DNA of 64,000 nt from Parasphingorhabdus cellanae (GCF_017498565.1 NZ_CP071794.1:3152001-3216000); one strand, 5' to 3'. Counted from the first letter of the stretch, positions 1 through 9,625 are shown. The notes: a model not told the origin generated them from the letters alone. A program made the numbers and translations.

Positions 1-276
1 GACAGTTGGGAAGGGCTTTACGAAAAGCTCGACGAAGCGAAAGCCGGACTTGAAAAGGTTGACGAAGCAGAGATGGCTGGTTTTGTTGGGCAACCCATGG
101 AATTCCGTTTCAAAGAGACCGTCATGCCATTTACGGCCGAAAATTTCCTGTTCAGTTTCGCGCAACCCAATTTCTACTTCCATGCCACCACAGCCTATGA
201 TCTCCTGCGTGAACGCGGTTTCAAGATTGGCAAAATGGATTTTGTGGGCGTTCCGCGGATGAAGCGGCCAGCATGA
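1..276 (+). CDS. DUF1993 family protein, C-terminal part
   Basis: The window opens inside this gene; 91 codons remain before the TGA at 274-276. The reading frame is open from base 1. The visible part includes AENFLFSFAQPNFYFHATTA followed by a YDLLRERGFKIGK segment, which resembles the end of DUF1993 proteins, small helical proteins of the DinB-like kind with no assigned reaction. Its stop overlaps the nusB start as ATGA, so the two are probably translated together. The N-terminus is outside the window, so the family call rests on the C-terminal half only. Confidence 0.7.
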   Translation, partial: DSWEGLYEKLDEAKAGLEKVDEAEMAGFVGQPMEFRFKETVMPFTAENFLFSFAQPNFYFHATTAYDLLRERGFKIGKMDFVGVPRMKRPA

Positions 277-722
277 CCGCAAAATCAAATACCCGTTCCA
301 CGGCCCGCCTCGCCGCAGTCCAGGCGCTTTTCCAGCATGACATGGAAAAGACACCGGTGCCGCGGCTCTTGAAAGAATTTCATGATCACCGGCTGGGTGC
401 TGAGATTGAAGATGCCCAATATCGTCCGGTCGAGGTCGATTTCTTTGATGATGTCGTCGTTGGAGTGTCCGAAAAACGGGATGAAATTGATGCTTTGATC
501 GCTGAAAAACTGGCATCTGGCTGGTCTATGGGGCGGCTCGACAAAACTATGTTGCAAATATTACGCGCCGGGGCCTTTGAATTGATGGCGCGGGACGATG
601 TCCCGACGGGGACAGTGATCAGCGAATATGTTGACGTCGCACATGCCTTTTTTGACAAAAAGGACAGCGGCTTCATAAACGGATTGCTGGACACAATAGC
701 GAAGCAGGTTCGGGGCAGCTGA
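273..722 (+). CDS. nusB: Transcription antitermination factor NusB
   Basis: NusB binds boxA RNA together with ribosomal protein S10 and supports antitermination of rRNA operons. The 149-residue length is normal. The N-terminal helix carries the family pattern around residues 9-22 (STARLAAVQALFQ), and the C-terminal half carries SEYVDVAHAF (about 117-126) and the hallmark GFINGLLD (133-140). The ATG at 273 overlaps the stop of the upstream gene by four bases, which fixes the start. A 42-base gap separates it from thiL, a neighbour it also has in many other proteobacteria. Confidence 0.95.
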   Translation: MTAKSNTRSTARLAAVQALFQHDMEKTPVPRLLKEFHDHRLGAEIEDAQYRPVEVDFFDDVVVGVSEKRDEIDALIAEKLASGWSMGRLDKTMLQILRAGAFELMARDDVPTGTVISEYVDVAHAFFDKKDSGFINGLLDTIAKQVRGS

Positions 723-764
723 GGGGCTGACATTCATGCGGTCCTGCTTTGTAGGGGAGCGTGA

Positions 765-1748
765 GTGTTAGTTATAGATGTGGGGCACATCTTCTTTGTG
801 AAGGGGCCTCAATTGACCGAATTAGATTTTATTGACCAGTTAAAAGCACTGGCGACCCATCCGGCTGCCCGCGGATTGGCTGATGATGCTGCGGTGCTGC
901 CTTTTGGCCGGCACAAGCTTGTTATGACCCATGACATGATGGTCGAGGATGTCCATTTCCTGTCCAGCGCTGATCCTGCCGATGTGGCGTGGAAGCTTGT
1001 GGCGGTGAACCTTTCTGACCTCGCCGCCAAAGGCGCGAAGCCGCTCGGCATGTTGATGGGATATTGCCAGACAGGCGATGACAACTGGGATACGGCCTTT
1101 GTCCGCGGACTGAAAGAAGCCATCGGCCATTTTTGTGTTCCGTTGCTTGGGGGAGATACCGTTTCTGCCGGAGCGGATGGCAAACGGACTTTGGCATTGA
1201 CCGCTTTCGGTGAAGCGAAAGGTCATATCATTCCAGCGCGCTGCGGTGCGGAGCCGGGCCATAGTATATATGTTACGGGACATATCGGTGATGCCTGGGC
1301 TGGTCTACAGATTGCGTCTGGCAAGGCGCATGCCGGTGATATAGAAACGTCTGCCGCTCTATTGAAAGCGCATAACCGACCTGTTCCGAAACTGGATGAT
1401 GGTAGGGCGTTGTCGTCATTGGTCAGCACAATGATGGATGTTTCGGACGGCTTGCTGCTTGATGCCTCGCGAATAGCTAGTGCGAGCGGGGTGAATCTTG
1501 AAATCGATCTGGACCAACTTCCTCTCTCTCAATCATTCAAAACCGTGTTTGGAGAGGGCGAAGAGGCCAGAATGAGCGCAGCGACAGGCGGCGATGATTA
1601 TCAATTGTTGCTTACCGCCAGCCCGGAAACCGTATTACCGATCAACCTTAGCAAAATTGGAAAATGTCGGCCCGGGTCAGGCGTATCGCTGGTCCAAAAG
1701 GGCGAGCGGATCGGTCTACCAGAGACTTTGGGTTTCGTACACGCCTAG
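765..1748 (+). CDS. thiL: Thiamine-monophosphate kinase ThiL
   Basis: ThiL phosphorylates thiamine monophosphate to thiamine diphosphate, the active cofactor, in the cytoplasm. Metal and nucleotide motifs are present: LADDAAVLPFG near residue 38, THDMMVEDVHF at 55-65, a GGDTVS loop and MMDVSDGLLLDASRIA. The start is uncertain. GTG at 765 has an AGGGGAG ribosome-binding site at 753-759, but the usual family N-terminus (TELDFI) begins about 16 codons later, at TTG 813, which is preceded by AAGGGG at 801-806. I keep the longer form; the protein may really be about 311 residues. It follows nusB and ends before a terminator at 1855-1874. Confidence 0.93.
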   Translation: MLVIDVGHIFFVKGPQLTELDFIDQLKALATHPAARGLADDAAVLPFGRHKLVMTHDMMVEDVHFLSSADPADVAWKLVAVNLSDLAAKGAKPLGMLMGYCQTGDDNWDTAFVRGLKEAIGHFCVPLLGGDTVSAGADGKRTLALTAFGEAKGHIIPARCGAEPGHSIYVTGHIGDAWAGLQIASGKAHAGDIETSAALLKAHNRPVPKLDDGRALSSLVSTMMDVSDGLLLDASRIASASGVNLEIDLDQLPLSQSFKTVFGEGEEARMSAATGGDDYQLLLTASPETVLPINLSKIGKCRPGSGVSLVQKGERIGLPETLGFVHA

Positions 1749-1854
1749 CCGTTGCGAATTTCGGCCAATTTGCGGGGTATCTGAAATGCTAGTGATGCCC
1801 GTGAAAACAGGGGTTGCACCATGCGCTTCACGCTTTATAAGTTTCCGCGATATT

Positions 1855-1874
1855 GCCCCAATTCTGGGGCTTTT
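1855..1874 (+). terminator. Intrinsic terminator after thiL
   Basis: A 6-bp GC-rich stem (GCCCCA and TGGGGC) closes a 4-base loop and is followed directly by TTTT. It lies between thiL and hppA, so it probably ends the nusB-thiL transcript. The stem is short, so the strength is uncertain. Confidence 0.6.
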
Positions 1875-1906
1875 CATTATAAAAATATAGGGGGAGAAGA
1901 ACAGCA

Positions 1907-4024
1907 ATGACTGTTGTCACCATTTCAATAATCTGCGGTTTAATAGCCGTATTATATGGCTTTATTACCAGCCGTCAGGTGCTGAATGCGCCAGCCGGCA
2001 ATGAAAAAATGCAAGACATTGCTGCTGCTATTCAAGAGGGCGCACAAGCTTATCTGAACCGCCAATATCGCGCGATTGGTATTGTCGGCGTCGTTGTCGC
2101 GGTTATCGTTTTCTTGTTCCTAGGTGGTATTTCGACCGTTGGTTTTCTTGTTGGTGCCATTCTTTCCGGCGTTGCTGGTTATATCGGTATGAACATCTCG
2201 GTTCGTGCGAATGTCCGCACGGCGCAGGGCGCTAGCGACAGTTTGCAAACTGGTCTCACTGTCGCGTTTCGCGCTGGTGCAGTAACCGGAATGTTGGTTG
2301 CTGGTCTTGCGCTGCTTGCGATCTCGATTTTCTTTTGGGTGCTTACTACCCAAATGGGCCTCGAAGCGAAAAGCCGCACGGTTATTGACTCGCTGGTGGC
2401 CTTGGCCTTCGGTGCTTCTCTGATTTCGATCTTTGCACGTCTCGGCGGCGGTATCTTTACCAAAGCAGCCGACGTTGGCGCCGACTTGGTTGGTAAGGTT
2501 GAAGCTGGCATCCCTGAGGATGATCCACGCAACCCTGCAACAATCGCTGATAACGTAGGAGACAATGTTGGTGACTGCGCTGGTATGGCCGCCGATTTGT
2601 TCGAAACCTACGTGGTGACGGTCGGTGCTACGATGGTGCTGCTGGCGCTCACGGTTGGCAATCTGGTTGGCAATACGGTGCTTTATGACCTTATGTCATT
2701 GCCGCTTATCGTTGGCGGCGTCTGCATCATTACCTCAATCATTGGTACCTATATGGTCCGTTTGGGTAGCGGCACCAACATCATGGGTGCCTTGTACAAA
2801 GGCTTCATCACCACCGCCGTGCTTTCAATCCCGGCAATCTGGTATGTCACGATGCGCACGCTGGGTGATATGAACACGGTTATCGGTGCTAATCTTGATG
2901 GCACGGGCGGTTTTACCGGCATGGCTCTGTTCTGGTCGATGATGGTTGGTCTGGCCGTTACTGGTCTGATCATCTGGATCACTGAATATTACACGGGTAC
3001 GGAATATCGCCCGGTGCGTTCGATCGCCAAATCATCGGAGACCGGCCACGGCACCAACGTGATCCAGGGGCTGGCTATTTCGATGGAAGCAACTGCTCTG
3101 CCCACGTTGGTAATCGTGATCGGTATCGTTGTGGCCTATCAGTTGGCAGGTTTGATCGGTTTGGCCTTCGCGGCAACATCCATGCTCGCTCTGGCCGGTA
3201 TGGTTGTGGCCTTGGATGCTTATGGTCCGGTTACGGATAATGCCGGCGGTATCGCTGAAATGTCTGGTCTGGACGAAAGCGTTCGGGACAAAACCGATGC
3301 ACTGGATGCTGTGGGTAACACCACCAAAGCGGTGACCAAAGGTTATGCCATTGGTTCTGCTGGTTTGGCTGCTCTCGTCTTGTTCTCGGCTTACACGGCT
3401 GACCTCAGAGAGTTCTTCCCGGATCTGCAAGTGAGCTTCAGCCTCGAAAATCCTTATGTGATAGTTGGTTTGTTGCTTGGTGCGCTATTACCTTACCTCT
3501 TCGGAGCCATGGGTATGACCGCTGTCGGTCGTGCTGCGGGTGATGTTGTGAAAGACGTCCGTGCACAGTTTGCTGCTGACAAGGGCATTATGGATGGCAC
3601 ATCGCGGCCGAACTATGCCCGCACGGTGGACCTTGTGACCAAGGCGGCGATTAAGGAAATGATCCTGCCATCGCTGCTACCAGTACTGGCACCGATCGTG
3701 GTTTATTTCGTGGTCACCGCTGTATCGGATCAGGCCAATGGCTTTGCGGCTCTCGGCGCATTGCTGCTCGGCGTGATCGTCTCTGGTCTGTTTGTTGCCC
3801 TGTCGATGACAGCAGGCGGCGGCGCATGGGATAATGCGAAAAAATATATCGAAGACGGCAATCATGGCGGCAAGGGTTCAGAAGCCCATAAAGCGGCCGT
3901 GACGGGGGATACAGTGGGCGATCCGTACAAGGATACCGCTGGTCCAGCTGTGAACCCGATGATCAAGATCACCAATATTGTGGCCCTGTTGCTGCTCGCA
4001 GCGCTGGCGCACGGTATGGCATAA
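1907..4024 (+). CDS. hppA: K+-insensitive membrane-bound proton-translocating pyrophosphatase
   Basis: This 705-residue integral membrane protein couples pyrophosphate hydrolysis to proton pumping across the inner membrane. Many hydrophobic helices are visible along its length. The substrate and Mg-binding loops are intact: [20 protein letters not shown] at 189-208 and [19 protein letters not shown] at 215-233. The subtype-deciding motif reads GNTTKA at 470-475; lysine at this place marks the K+-insensitive class, whereas K+-dependent enzymes have alanine. The start ATG has a strong GGGGGAGAAG ribosome-binding site. The gene is flanked by terminators and stands as its own transcription unit. 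Confidence 0.97.
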   Translation: MTVVTISIICGLIAVLYGFITSRQVLNAPAGNEKMQDIAAAIQEGAQAYLNRQYRAIGIVGVVVAVIVFLFLGGISTVGFLVGAILSGVAGYIGMNISVRANVRTAQGASDSLQTGLTVAFRAGAVTGMLVAGLALLAISIFFWVLTTQMGLEAKSRTVIDSLVALAFGASLISIFARLGGGIFTKAADVGADLVGKVEAGIPEDDPRNPATIADNVGDNVGDCAGMAADLFETYVVTVGATMVLLALTVGNLVGNTVLYDLMSLPLIVGGVCIITSIIGTYMVRLGSGTNIMGALYKGFITTAVLSIPAIWYVTMRTLGDMNTVIGANLDGTGGFTGMALFWSMMVGLAVTGLIIWITEYYTGTEYRPVRSIAKSSETGHGTNVIQGLAISMEATALPTLVIVIGIVVAYQLAGLIGLAFAATSMLALAGMVVALDAYGPVTDNAGGIAEMSGLDESVRDKTDALDAVGNTTKAVTKGYAIGSAGLAALVLFSAYTADLREFFPDLQVSFSLENPYVIVGLLLGALLPYLFGAMGMTAVGRAAGDVVKDVRAQFAADKGIMDGTSRPNYARTVDLVTKAAIKEMILPSLLPVLAPIVVYFVVTAVSDQANGFAALGALLLGVIVSGLFVALSMTAGGGAWDNAKKYIEDGNHGGKGSEAHKAAVTGDTVGDPYKDTAGPAVNPMIKITNIVALLLLAALAHGMA

Positions 4025-4049
4025 GCCAAGCCGGCATATTGGTTGAACA

Positions 4050-4081
4050 AACCCCGCTGGAAGCAATTCCGGCGGGGTTTT
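4050..4081 (+). terminator. Strong intrinsic terminator after hppA
   Basis: AACCCCGC at 4050-4057 pairs perfectly with GCGGGGTT at 4072-4079. An inner GGAA/TTCC stem with a GCAA tetraloop sits inside, and a run of T follows. It lies 25 bases after the hppA stop. Confidence 0.85.
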
Positions 4082-4178
4082 GCTTGGGTACGACGCCTCG
4101 TGCAGACCGAATAATCGCCGTTAATCGCTTATTACCCTATTTTTGCTAGCAAATGACCCCGACAATAAGGGTAAGGTT

Positions 4179-5396
4179 ATGGATGCAGGCGGGTTTCAGG
4201 CCCAAAGTGATGATGCGGTTGATTATGAGACCGACGATCGCGTGTCTCTGGTATCCTCTGCCTCAGCAGAGCTGCAGCCCGTTGCGACGACAGGCCAAAA
4301 TTTGCTGCCATCATGGCAAAAGCTTGCCCGCAATGCAGCCGAGCCAAATGTCTATTACGAGCATTTGTTGCTGAACCCCGCGCTAAAGCATTTCAGCACC
4401 CATCCCGATCTTAGCTTGTTTCTATTTTGGGCAGGTGTGCCGCACAAATCTGACCTGCTCGGGTTGCTACCGATTGGACCGTCTCGGCAATTTGGCCGTT
4501 GGCCGGTGCCGTTTGTCCAGAACTGGACTCATCATAACAGCTTTCTGGGCACGCCATTGGTGCGCAGTGGATTTGAAAACCAATTCTGGACAGCCTTGTT
4601 CAGGGAACTGGATATCAAAAACTGGCCTGGTTTTCTGCACATCAGAGGTTTGACGGTCGGTGGCCCACTCGATCAAGCCTTGCGTTCCGTTTGCGTTCGG
4701 CAACAGCGCCGCTGCGATCTCGTGCATAGCGAGGCCCGAGCATGGCTGCATAGCAATCTGGATGCTGATAGCTACTATACAGAAACCATCCGATCCAAGA
4801 AGCGTAAGGAATTGCGCCGACAAGCTAAACGTCTGGCTGAGCTGGGCGAAATTAAATTTTCGCATCAAATGGATGATGCTGGGCTTGATGGGTGGACTGA
4901 TGATTTCCTGAAACTGGAACGGCAAAGCTGGAAAGGGCGGGAAGGCTCCGCGCTTGATTGTTCTCAAGATACGCGCGCTTTTTTTAGCGAAACACTGGCA
5001 GGTGCCGCGTCGTCCGGCCAGCTGGAACGCCATGATCTGCGATTGGATGGAAAGCCGCTGGCGATGCTGGTAAATTTTCGCTCGGCACCGGGCAGTTTTT
5101 CCTTCAAAACAGCGTTCGACCAGGCCTATGCGCGGTTTTCGCCCGGCGTCTTGCTGCAAGTGGAAAATCTCAAAATTCTCGATCAACGGGATATAGACTG
5201 GATGGACAGCTGTGCGACCGAAGGTCATCCTATGATTGACAGCTTATGGTCCGGACGCCGGCACATCGGCCGCTTTTCCATCGAACTCAAAGGCCTGTCG
5301 CGTGGCGCCATGTTCCGTGGGGTCCGTCTGGGGGAAGACCTGATGGCCCATATCAAAAAGCGCGAAATTATTGATATTGCGCAGGCACATAAATGA
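4179..5396 (+). CDS. GNAT-fold acyltransferase (BioF2-like / Acetyltransf_6 type)
   Basis: The 405-residue protein resembles the FemAB/CelD-like acyltransferases that carry a BioF2-like GNAT domain in the C-terminal half. Visible family features are a basic helix around SKKRKELRRQAKRL, the strand-turn KPLAMLVNFRSAPGSFSFKTAFD, and the closing DSCATEGHPMIDSLWSGRR. No signal peptide or membrane segment is seen. A TTG at 4143 would add 12 residues, but ATG 4179 has an AAGGGTAAGG ribosome-binding site and is preferred. The stop overlaps the start of the next gene as ATGA, so the two form a translationally coupled pair. The substrate is unknown; peptides, polysaccharides and lipids are all acylated by relatives. 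Confidence 0.75.
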   Translation: MDAGGFQAQSDDAVDYETDDRVSLVSSASAELQPVATTGQNLLPSWQKLARNAAEPNVYYEHLLLNPALKHFSTHPDLSLFLFWAGVPHKSDLLGLLPIGPSRQFGRWPVPFVQNWTHHNSFLGTPLVRSGFENQFWTALFRELDIKNWPGFLHIRGLTVGGPLDQALRSVCVRQQRRCDLVHSEARAWLHSNLDADSYYTETIRSKKRKELRRQAKRLAELGEIKFSHQMDDAGLDGWTDDFLKLERQSWKGREGSALDCSQDTRAFFSETLAGAASSGQLERHDLRLDGKPLAMLVNFRSAPGSFSFKTAFDQAYARFSPGVLLQVENLKILDQRDIDWMDSCATEGHPMIDSLWSGRRHIGRFSIELKGLSRGAMFRGVRLGEDLMAHIKKREIIDIAQAHK

Positions 5397-6268
5397 ATCA
5401 GATGTCGGGAAAAGACGCGTTTGGCAAACAGGTTTTCAGCGATGATGCGCGCCGAAAATTTTCGAAATGTTATCCCGAAACGCCGCAAATACTCAATCAT
5501 GATATGGCAGCCAACACATTGCTGACGCTTGATGCTTTGGCGAAGCTCGGCACAGCTCTGCCAAAAGCCAGCGTAGAATATAACCCGGGCGATCTGCCTG
5601 TGGGAATCGCTCCGGATGACGTGCCGGACAATGGCATGTCCATTGCCGATACAATCTTGATGATCGAAAGTTCCGCAAGCTGGGCCGTGCTCAAAAATAT
5701 TGAGCAGATACCGGAATATGAGGCGTTGCTGCTTTCTCTGCTGGCAGAGATCAAACCTATTCTTGAAAGCAAGACCGGCAAGATGATGCGGCCGCAAGGT
5801 TTTATCTTTGTCTCATCGCCGAATGCCATGACGCCTTATCATTTCGATCCAGAGCATAATATTTTACTGCAATTGCGCGGTGAAAAGACCATGACGGTTT
5901 TTCCACCCGGTGACGAGAGATTCGCGCCCTCCATGGCGCATGAATCCTATCATAGCGGCGGTCCGCGCAATCTTGTCTGGCAGGACGCGTTTTTCGAGCA
6001 AGGACAGGTCTATAATCTAACAGCCGGCAAAGCGATTTTCGTGCCGGTTATGGCGCCGCACTTCGTCCAAAACGGGTCCGAGCCAAGCATTTCCCTTTCC
6101 ATCACCTGGCGTTCCGACTGGAGCTTTGCGGAAGCCGACGCCCATGTTTTTAATCATATGTTGCGTGGTTGGGGGATGAACCCCAAGGCACCCCACCGGT
6201 TCCCGAATCATAATAAGGTGAAGGCTATGAGCTGGCGGATTTTGCGGAATCTGCACTTGGTGAAATAG
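5393..6268 (+). CDS. Cupin-like/JmjC-type protein, putative 2-oxoglutarate Fe(II) oxygenase
   Basis: This 291-residue protein has a C-terminal jelly-roll with a plausible iron triad: His150 and Asp152 in TPYHFDPEHN, and His223 in VMAPHFVQNGSEPS. Between them is the typical LLQLRGEKTMTVFPP strand pair. This pattern belongs to cupin_8/JmjC hydroxylases that act on proteins or small molecules. The start overlaps the stop of the acyltransferase gene, so the two products probably act on one pathway. The oxygenase reaction is inferred from the triad only. A stretch after the catalytic domain (FNHMLRGWGMNPKAP) may bind a partner. Confidence 0.72.
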   Translation: MNQMSGKDAFGKQVFSDDARRKFSKCYPETPQILNHDMAANTLLTLDALAKLGTALPKASVEYNPGDLPVGIAPDDVPDNGMSIADTILMIESSASWAVLKNIEQIPEYEALLLSLLAEIKPILESKTGKMMRPQGFIFVSSPNAMTPYHFDPEHNILLQLRGEKTMTVFPPGDERFAPSMAHESYHSGGPRNLVWQDAFFEQGQVYNLTAGKAIFVPVMAPHFVQNGSEPSISLSITWRSDWSFAEADAHVFNHMLRGWGMNPKAPHRFPNHNKVKAMSWRILRNLHLVK

Positions 6269-6507
6269 CCATTATGAAAGGAAAATTCTTACTAAGTTTA
6301 CAAAGTGTACAAGGTCCTGAGGCTATCAATATAGTACGCAATTCTTTCGAAGTTCACATAATTCTCACTCTCTTTTGTTCATTTAGGAAAGTCGCCAAGA
6401 TCCATATATAAAACAGTGAAAAAGACAGTTTTACAATATCATAGTGTCTTAGTTGTAGGAAAGCATTATCTGTGACGAACAGGGGTTAGTGGTGATTACG
6501 GATACAT
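6269..6507. other. AT-rich gap between convergent genes, with one copy of a paired-motif repeat
   Basis: This 239-base gap separates the cupin gene from a convergent TonB receptor. It is clearly richer in A and T than its neighbours and holds no plausible gene. No clear terminator is visible. One inverted copy of the intergenic paired-motif repeat lies at 6292-6357. Confidence 0.6.
6292..6357 (-). repeat. Paired-motif intergenic repeat, copy 1
   Basis: Read on the minus strand, GTGAACTT starts at 6357 and GTAAACTTAG starts at 6301, exactly 56 bases later. The flanks (TATGTGAACTTCGAAAG and CTTTGTAAACTTAGT) match two copies near 43.2 kb, whereas the middle does not. See copies 2 and 3. Confidence 0.6.
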
Positions 6508-9075
6508 CTAAAACCGCTTGCGAAAACTGATCTCCACGTAACGCCCGATCGGATCGATAAAGCCGGGTTGATAGCTGAGCGGCACCAATCCGTCGCTGTC
6601 GCGCACGTCCTGAATATCGTTGAAGACATTGTCGATGCGAAAGGCGATGCGGCTGCCTTTGAGGAATTTGAACCGCTCGGTCAGGGTGCCGCGATCATCA
6701 AGATTGATGAAGGCGCGCAGGTTCAGCGTCGTGAGATCGGAGAAACTGAGATCAGAGCTGGTGAGCCCGCCATCCACGCGCGTCGCGGTTTGATGCTCTG
6801 CCTGGACCCGAAAGCCGATGCCGTTGTTGAACCAGCGGCCTTCCAGCTCAAATTCGTGGTGCGGCTGGCCGCCGGTGGATCCGATCGCCGATCCGTCGAG
6901 CAGGTCGAGCTCTTCGACGCCGGGCCGTATTAATACGCGCTCGTCGAGATGAACGGTGTGATAGGCCGATACGCGCCAGCGGCCGCCACCACGCCCACCG
7001 GGTCTGCCACCACCGCGTGGCGGTCCGCCGGCGCGCGCGCCGGGTCTTCCCGCTTCGGCCCGACCGGCTTCGGAAGGCGCGCTTTCGGGCCCACCTTCCG
7101 GTGGCGGTCCATCGCTTGGAGGACGGGCGTCATCGGGTGGTGGTCCACCATCTCCGGCACCCGGCCTGCCTGCACCTCTTAATCCACGACCCCCGCGCCG
7201 CTGGCCAAAGCGTTTGGAAAATTCCAGACCATAGCGGATGCTTTCGCTGCGCACATTGCTGTAATTGACGGGACGCTGGTCAATGGCGACCAGCCGGCCG
7301 GTTTCATCCCGCGTAACGCGGTCGGGGAAAGCCGCCTCAATTTCCTCGGTCAGCAGGGGAAAGTCGGAGGCGACATTCTCGCTATTATTGCGAATATATT
7401 CGCCGAGAAACGTCATGCCATCCAACCATTCCGGGCTGTAATTGACCGCCAGCTTGATATCCCGCCGTTTCTCGGTTGGCAGGTCGAGATTGCCGCCCGT
7501 GGTAATGCTGGTCAGCACGGTTTCGCCATTGGTGAAATCAAAAGTGGTGACATTGGGGGTGACGATGACCGGATTGCCAAGCTGCTCGATTGTTGGCGCG
7601 GCGTCTTCGCCAATCGCCGACGCGGTAAAAACCAGACCGTCAAGCGGTTCCCAGTTCAGGCCAAAGCCAAATTCGACCAGACCGCCAAAATCCGAAAGCT
7701 CACTATAGCCCAGATTGCCGTTGATCGACAGTTGGCCAATGGCTTCTGTTACATCGATATTTTCGTCCGCAATCGGGATATCGATACTGATTCCCGCATT
7801 GAAATTATCCCGCCCCAGACTGCCGAGTGTGGTCACGCCATCGGTGATGTCGCGGCTGTCGAGATCTTCTCGGCTATAGCCGCCGCGCACGGTCGTGGTG
7901 ACCGAACCGGAGGGCAGCGTGATCAGCGCGCCCGACAGGGTCGCGAGCGTTTCGAGCGTGTTGCTGACCGACCGCGCTTCATCGGTGATCGGGGGCGACA
8001 GCAAGGTACCAAAGTCGCTGGCAAACGGGTCTGCTGTACCGGCGTCAATCGCTGCCTGCAGGGCGCTGATATCGCCGCTATTATCGGTCGCGGTTTCGGT
8101 TTCTTCGCGCGCATAGTCGGCGGTCAGGGAATAGCGCCAACCGGACGTCACGCCATTCAGCGCCGCGCCGCCCTGAAACGTGTTGGTCTCGACGGTTTTG
8201 CGCAGCGGGCCGAATTGGGTGAAGTAGCGGAACAGGCTTTCATCCGAGGCGGATTGCGCGAAAGGGCTGGTTGCGGGAATATCCAGCGTGCCGCTGGCCA
8301 GTCCCAACAGGGCGCGGGATTTGTCATATATATATCCGCCGTTGAACGACAGCGATGTGCCATCGGCAAAGGTGCGGCTATAATTGCCGTTAAATTCCAC
8401 ATTATCCGATGGCGCGCTCAACGTCCGGAAATCGCCCAGATTGACCAGATCGCCCGCCTGGTCCTGGATGATGCCGCGCTCTGCTTCGGTAATCGCGCTT
8501 TGCGTTTCATATTCGATATTCAGGTTTAACCGGCTGTTCTCGCCAATATGGGTAAAGGTCGATTCCAGCTCTGTATTGCTCTGGTCTCCGCGGGTCGGGA
8601 CGCCATATTCCGCCTCGGCGCCAAAGCCGGTATAATTGTCCTTCAGGATGAAGTTGATCACCCGCTCATCCGGCGCATAGCCATATTGCAGCGCCACTTC
8701 TTCGGGGAAAACCTGTACGCTTTGAATGGCCTCGGGCGGCAAGTCGCGGATATCGCGAAAACCGGACGTGCGCTGGCCGTTGATCAGGACGATGGGCCGG
8801 CCGCTGCCGCGTCCACGGTTGGACGTGGTTTGCGAGCTTAGCTCTTCGACCAAATCCTCGATTGACGACACACCATAGCTGGCAACGTCACCGGCATCGA
8901 GCTCGACGATCGGCGGAACTTCGGTGATTACCGACCCGCGCAGGCGTTCCGCCGTGACGACGATATCCTCGTTTTTGAGCTCGTCGTCATTGGATTGGCC
9001 ATGCGCGGGAAGCGCAATCGTGAAGGAAAGGGCCAGCAGGCTGGCGCCGAAAAATCTGGGGGAGGTTTGGGTCAT
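6508..9075 (-). CDS. TonB-dependent receptor with a Gly/Pro/Arg-rich insert
   Basis: This 855-residue outer membrane receptor has a signal peptide (LLALSFTIALPAHGQ, cleavage near residue 26). Its plug domain starts at DIVVTAERLRGS and contains RPIVLINGQRTSGF; the long beta-barrel ends in the typical EISFRKRF. From about residue 625 to 695 a low-complexity insert rich in Gly, Pro and Arg interrupts the barrel, probably as a surface loop. The insert is followed directly by a normal barrel strand (WRVSAYHTVHLDERVLI). The ligand cannot be told from sequence, and no transport or regulator gene lies beside it. It diverges from infA. Confidence 0.9.
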   Translation of the reverse strand: MTQTSPRFFGASLLALSFTIALPAHGQSNDDELKNEDIVVTAERLRGSVITEVPPIVELDAGDVASYGVSSIEDLVEELSSQTTSNRGRGSGRPIVLINGQRTSGFRDIRDLPPEAIQSVQVFPEEVALQYGYAPDERVINFILKDNYTGFGAEAEYGVPTRGDQSNTELESTFTHIGENSRLNLNIEYETQSAITEAERGIIQDQAGDLVNLGDFRTLSAPSDNVEFNGNYSRTFADGTSLSFNGGYIYDKSRALLGLASGTLDIPATSPFAQSASDESLFRYFTQFGPLRKTVETNTFQGGAALNGVTSGWRYSLTADYAREETETATDNSGDISALQAAIDAGTADPFASDFGTLLSPPITDEARSVSNTLETLATLSGALITLPSGSVTTTVRGGYSREDLDSRDITDGVTTLGSLGRDNFNAGISIDIPIADENIDVTEAIGQLSINGNLGYSELSDFGGLVEFGFGLNWEPLDGLVFTASAIGEDAAPTIEQLGNPVIVTPNVTTFDFTNGETVLTSITTGGNLDLPTEKRRDIKLAVNYSPEWLDGMTFLGEYIRNNSENVASDFPLLTEEIEAAFPDRVTRDETGRLVAIDQRPVNYSNVRSESIRYGLEFSKRFGQRRGGRGLRGAGRPGAGDGGPPPDDARPPSDGPPPEGGPESAPSEAGRAEAGRPGARAGGPPRGGGRPGGRGGGRWRVSAYHTVHLDERVLIRPGVEELDLLDGSAIGSTGGQPHHEFELEGRWFNNGIGFRVQAEHQTATRVDGGLTSSDLSFSDLTTLNLRAFINLDDRGTLTERFKFLKGSRIAFRIDNVFNDIQDVRDSDGLVPLSYQPGFIDPIGRYVEISFRKRF

Positions 9076-9293
9076 TACTAAAGCTCTAACAACTCAGGCA
9101 TTGGGGGAAACACGTCCAAACTGCCGTGCAGTGCGGTTGTCATCAATCAAATGTTTGTAATAATTTGTCGCAAGCCGCCTGAGAGGCTATTTGCCGCTGC
9201 GCAGCAAATCCTTCCCTTTTTTGAAAATTGGGTTTATGGCGCACCGCAACACGTTTTAAAAACACCGAATCAATAGGGATAAAGTAAAGCCGA
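9076..9293. other. Divergent promoter region between the TonB receptor and infA
   Basis: This 218-base gap must hold promoters in both directions. I see no operator that I can name. An imperfect hairpin (ATTTGC and GCAAAT arms, 9187-9208) precedes a short T-rich stretch. Confidence 0.4.
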
Positions 9294-9512
9294 ATGGCAA
9301 AAGAAGAATTATTGGAAATGAAGGGGATGATCCGCGAATTACTCCCCAACGCGATGTTCCGGGTCGAATTGGAAAATGGCCATGAAGTCCTTGGTCATAC
9401 CGCTGGCAAGATGCGCAAAAACCGCATCCGTGTGCTGGTGGGCGATGAAGTGCTCGTGGAACTCACGCCCTATGACCTGACCAAGGGTCGTATTACCTAC
9501 CGGTTTAAGTGA
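9294..9512 (+). CDS. infA: Translation initiation factor IF-1
   Basis: IF-1 binds the A site of the 30S subunit during initiation. The 72-residue length and the whole sequence fit the family: [20 protein letters not shown], then [18 protein letters not shown], then LTKGRITYR at the end. It is a single S1-like OB fold. The gene sits alone after a divergent promoter region, and a palindromic repeat separates it from maf. Confidence 0.98.
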   Translation: MAKEELLEMKGMIRELLPNAMFRVELENGHEVLGHTAGKMRKNRIRVLVGDEVLVELTPYDLTKGRITYRFK

Positions 9513-9524
9513 CGAAATTCCGTT

Positions 9525-9615
9525 CGTCATCCCGGACTTGATCCGGGATCCAGGGTTATGAAACACAATGATTGCGGATTGTCGCTCTGGATGCTGAACC
9601 AAGTTCAGCATGACG
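9525..9615. repeat. Palindromic intergenic repeat R1 (ACTTGAT family)
   Basis: The element runs from CGTCATCCCGGACTTGAT to AAGTTCAGCATGACG. Each arm is itself palindromic (CCCGGACTTGATCCGGG; GCTGAACCAAGTTCAGC), and the outer CGTCAT and ATGACG ends are inverted. It fills the infA-maf gap and ends 10 bases before the maf ATG. Related elements are at 24087, 37236 and 58842. Confidence 0.75.
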
Positions 9616-9625
9616 GAATAGCTAT

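Noticed and set aside
4467..5228. 253-codon open frame opposite the acyltransferase gene
   Set aside because: The acyltransferase frame has family motifs, a ribosome-binding site and coupling with its neighbour; this one has none.
7732..8529. 265-codon open frame opposite the first TonB receptor
   Set aside because: It is a mirror frame of a well-supported receptor gene, with no ribosome-binding site and no family-like sequence.
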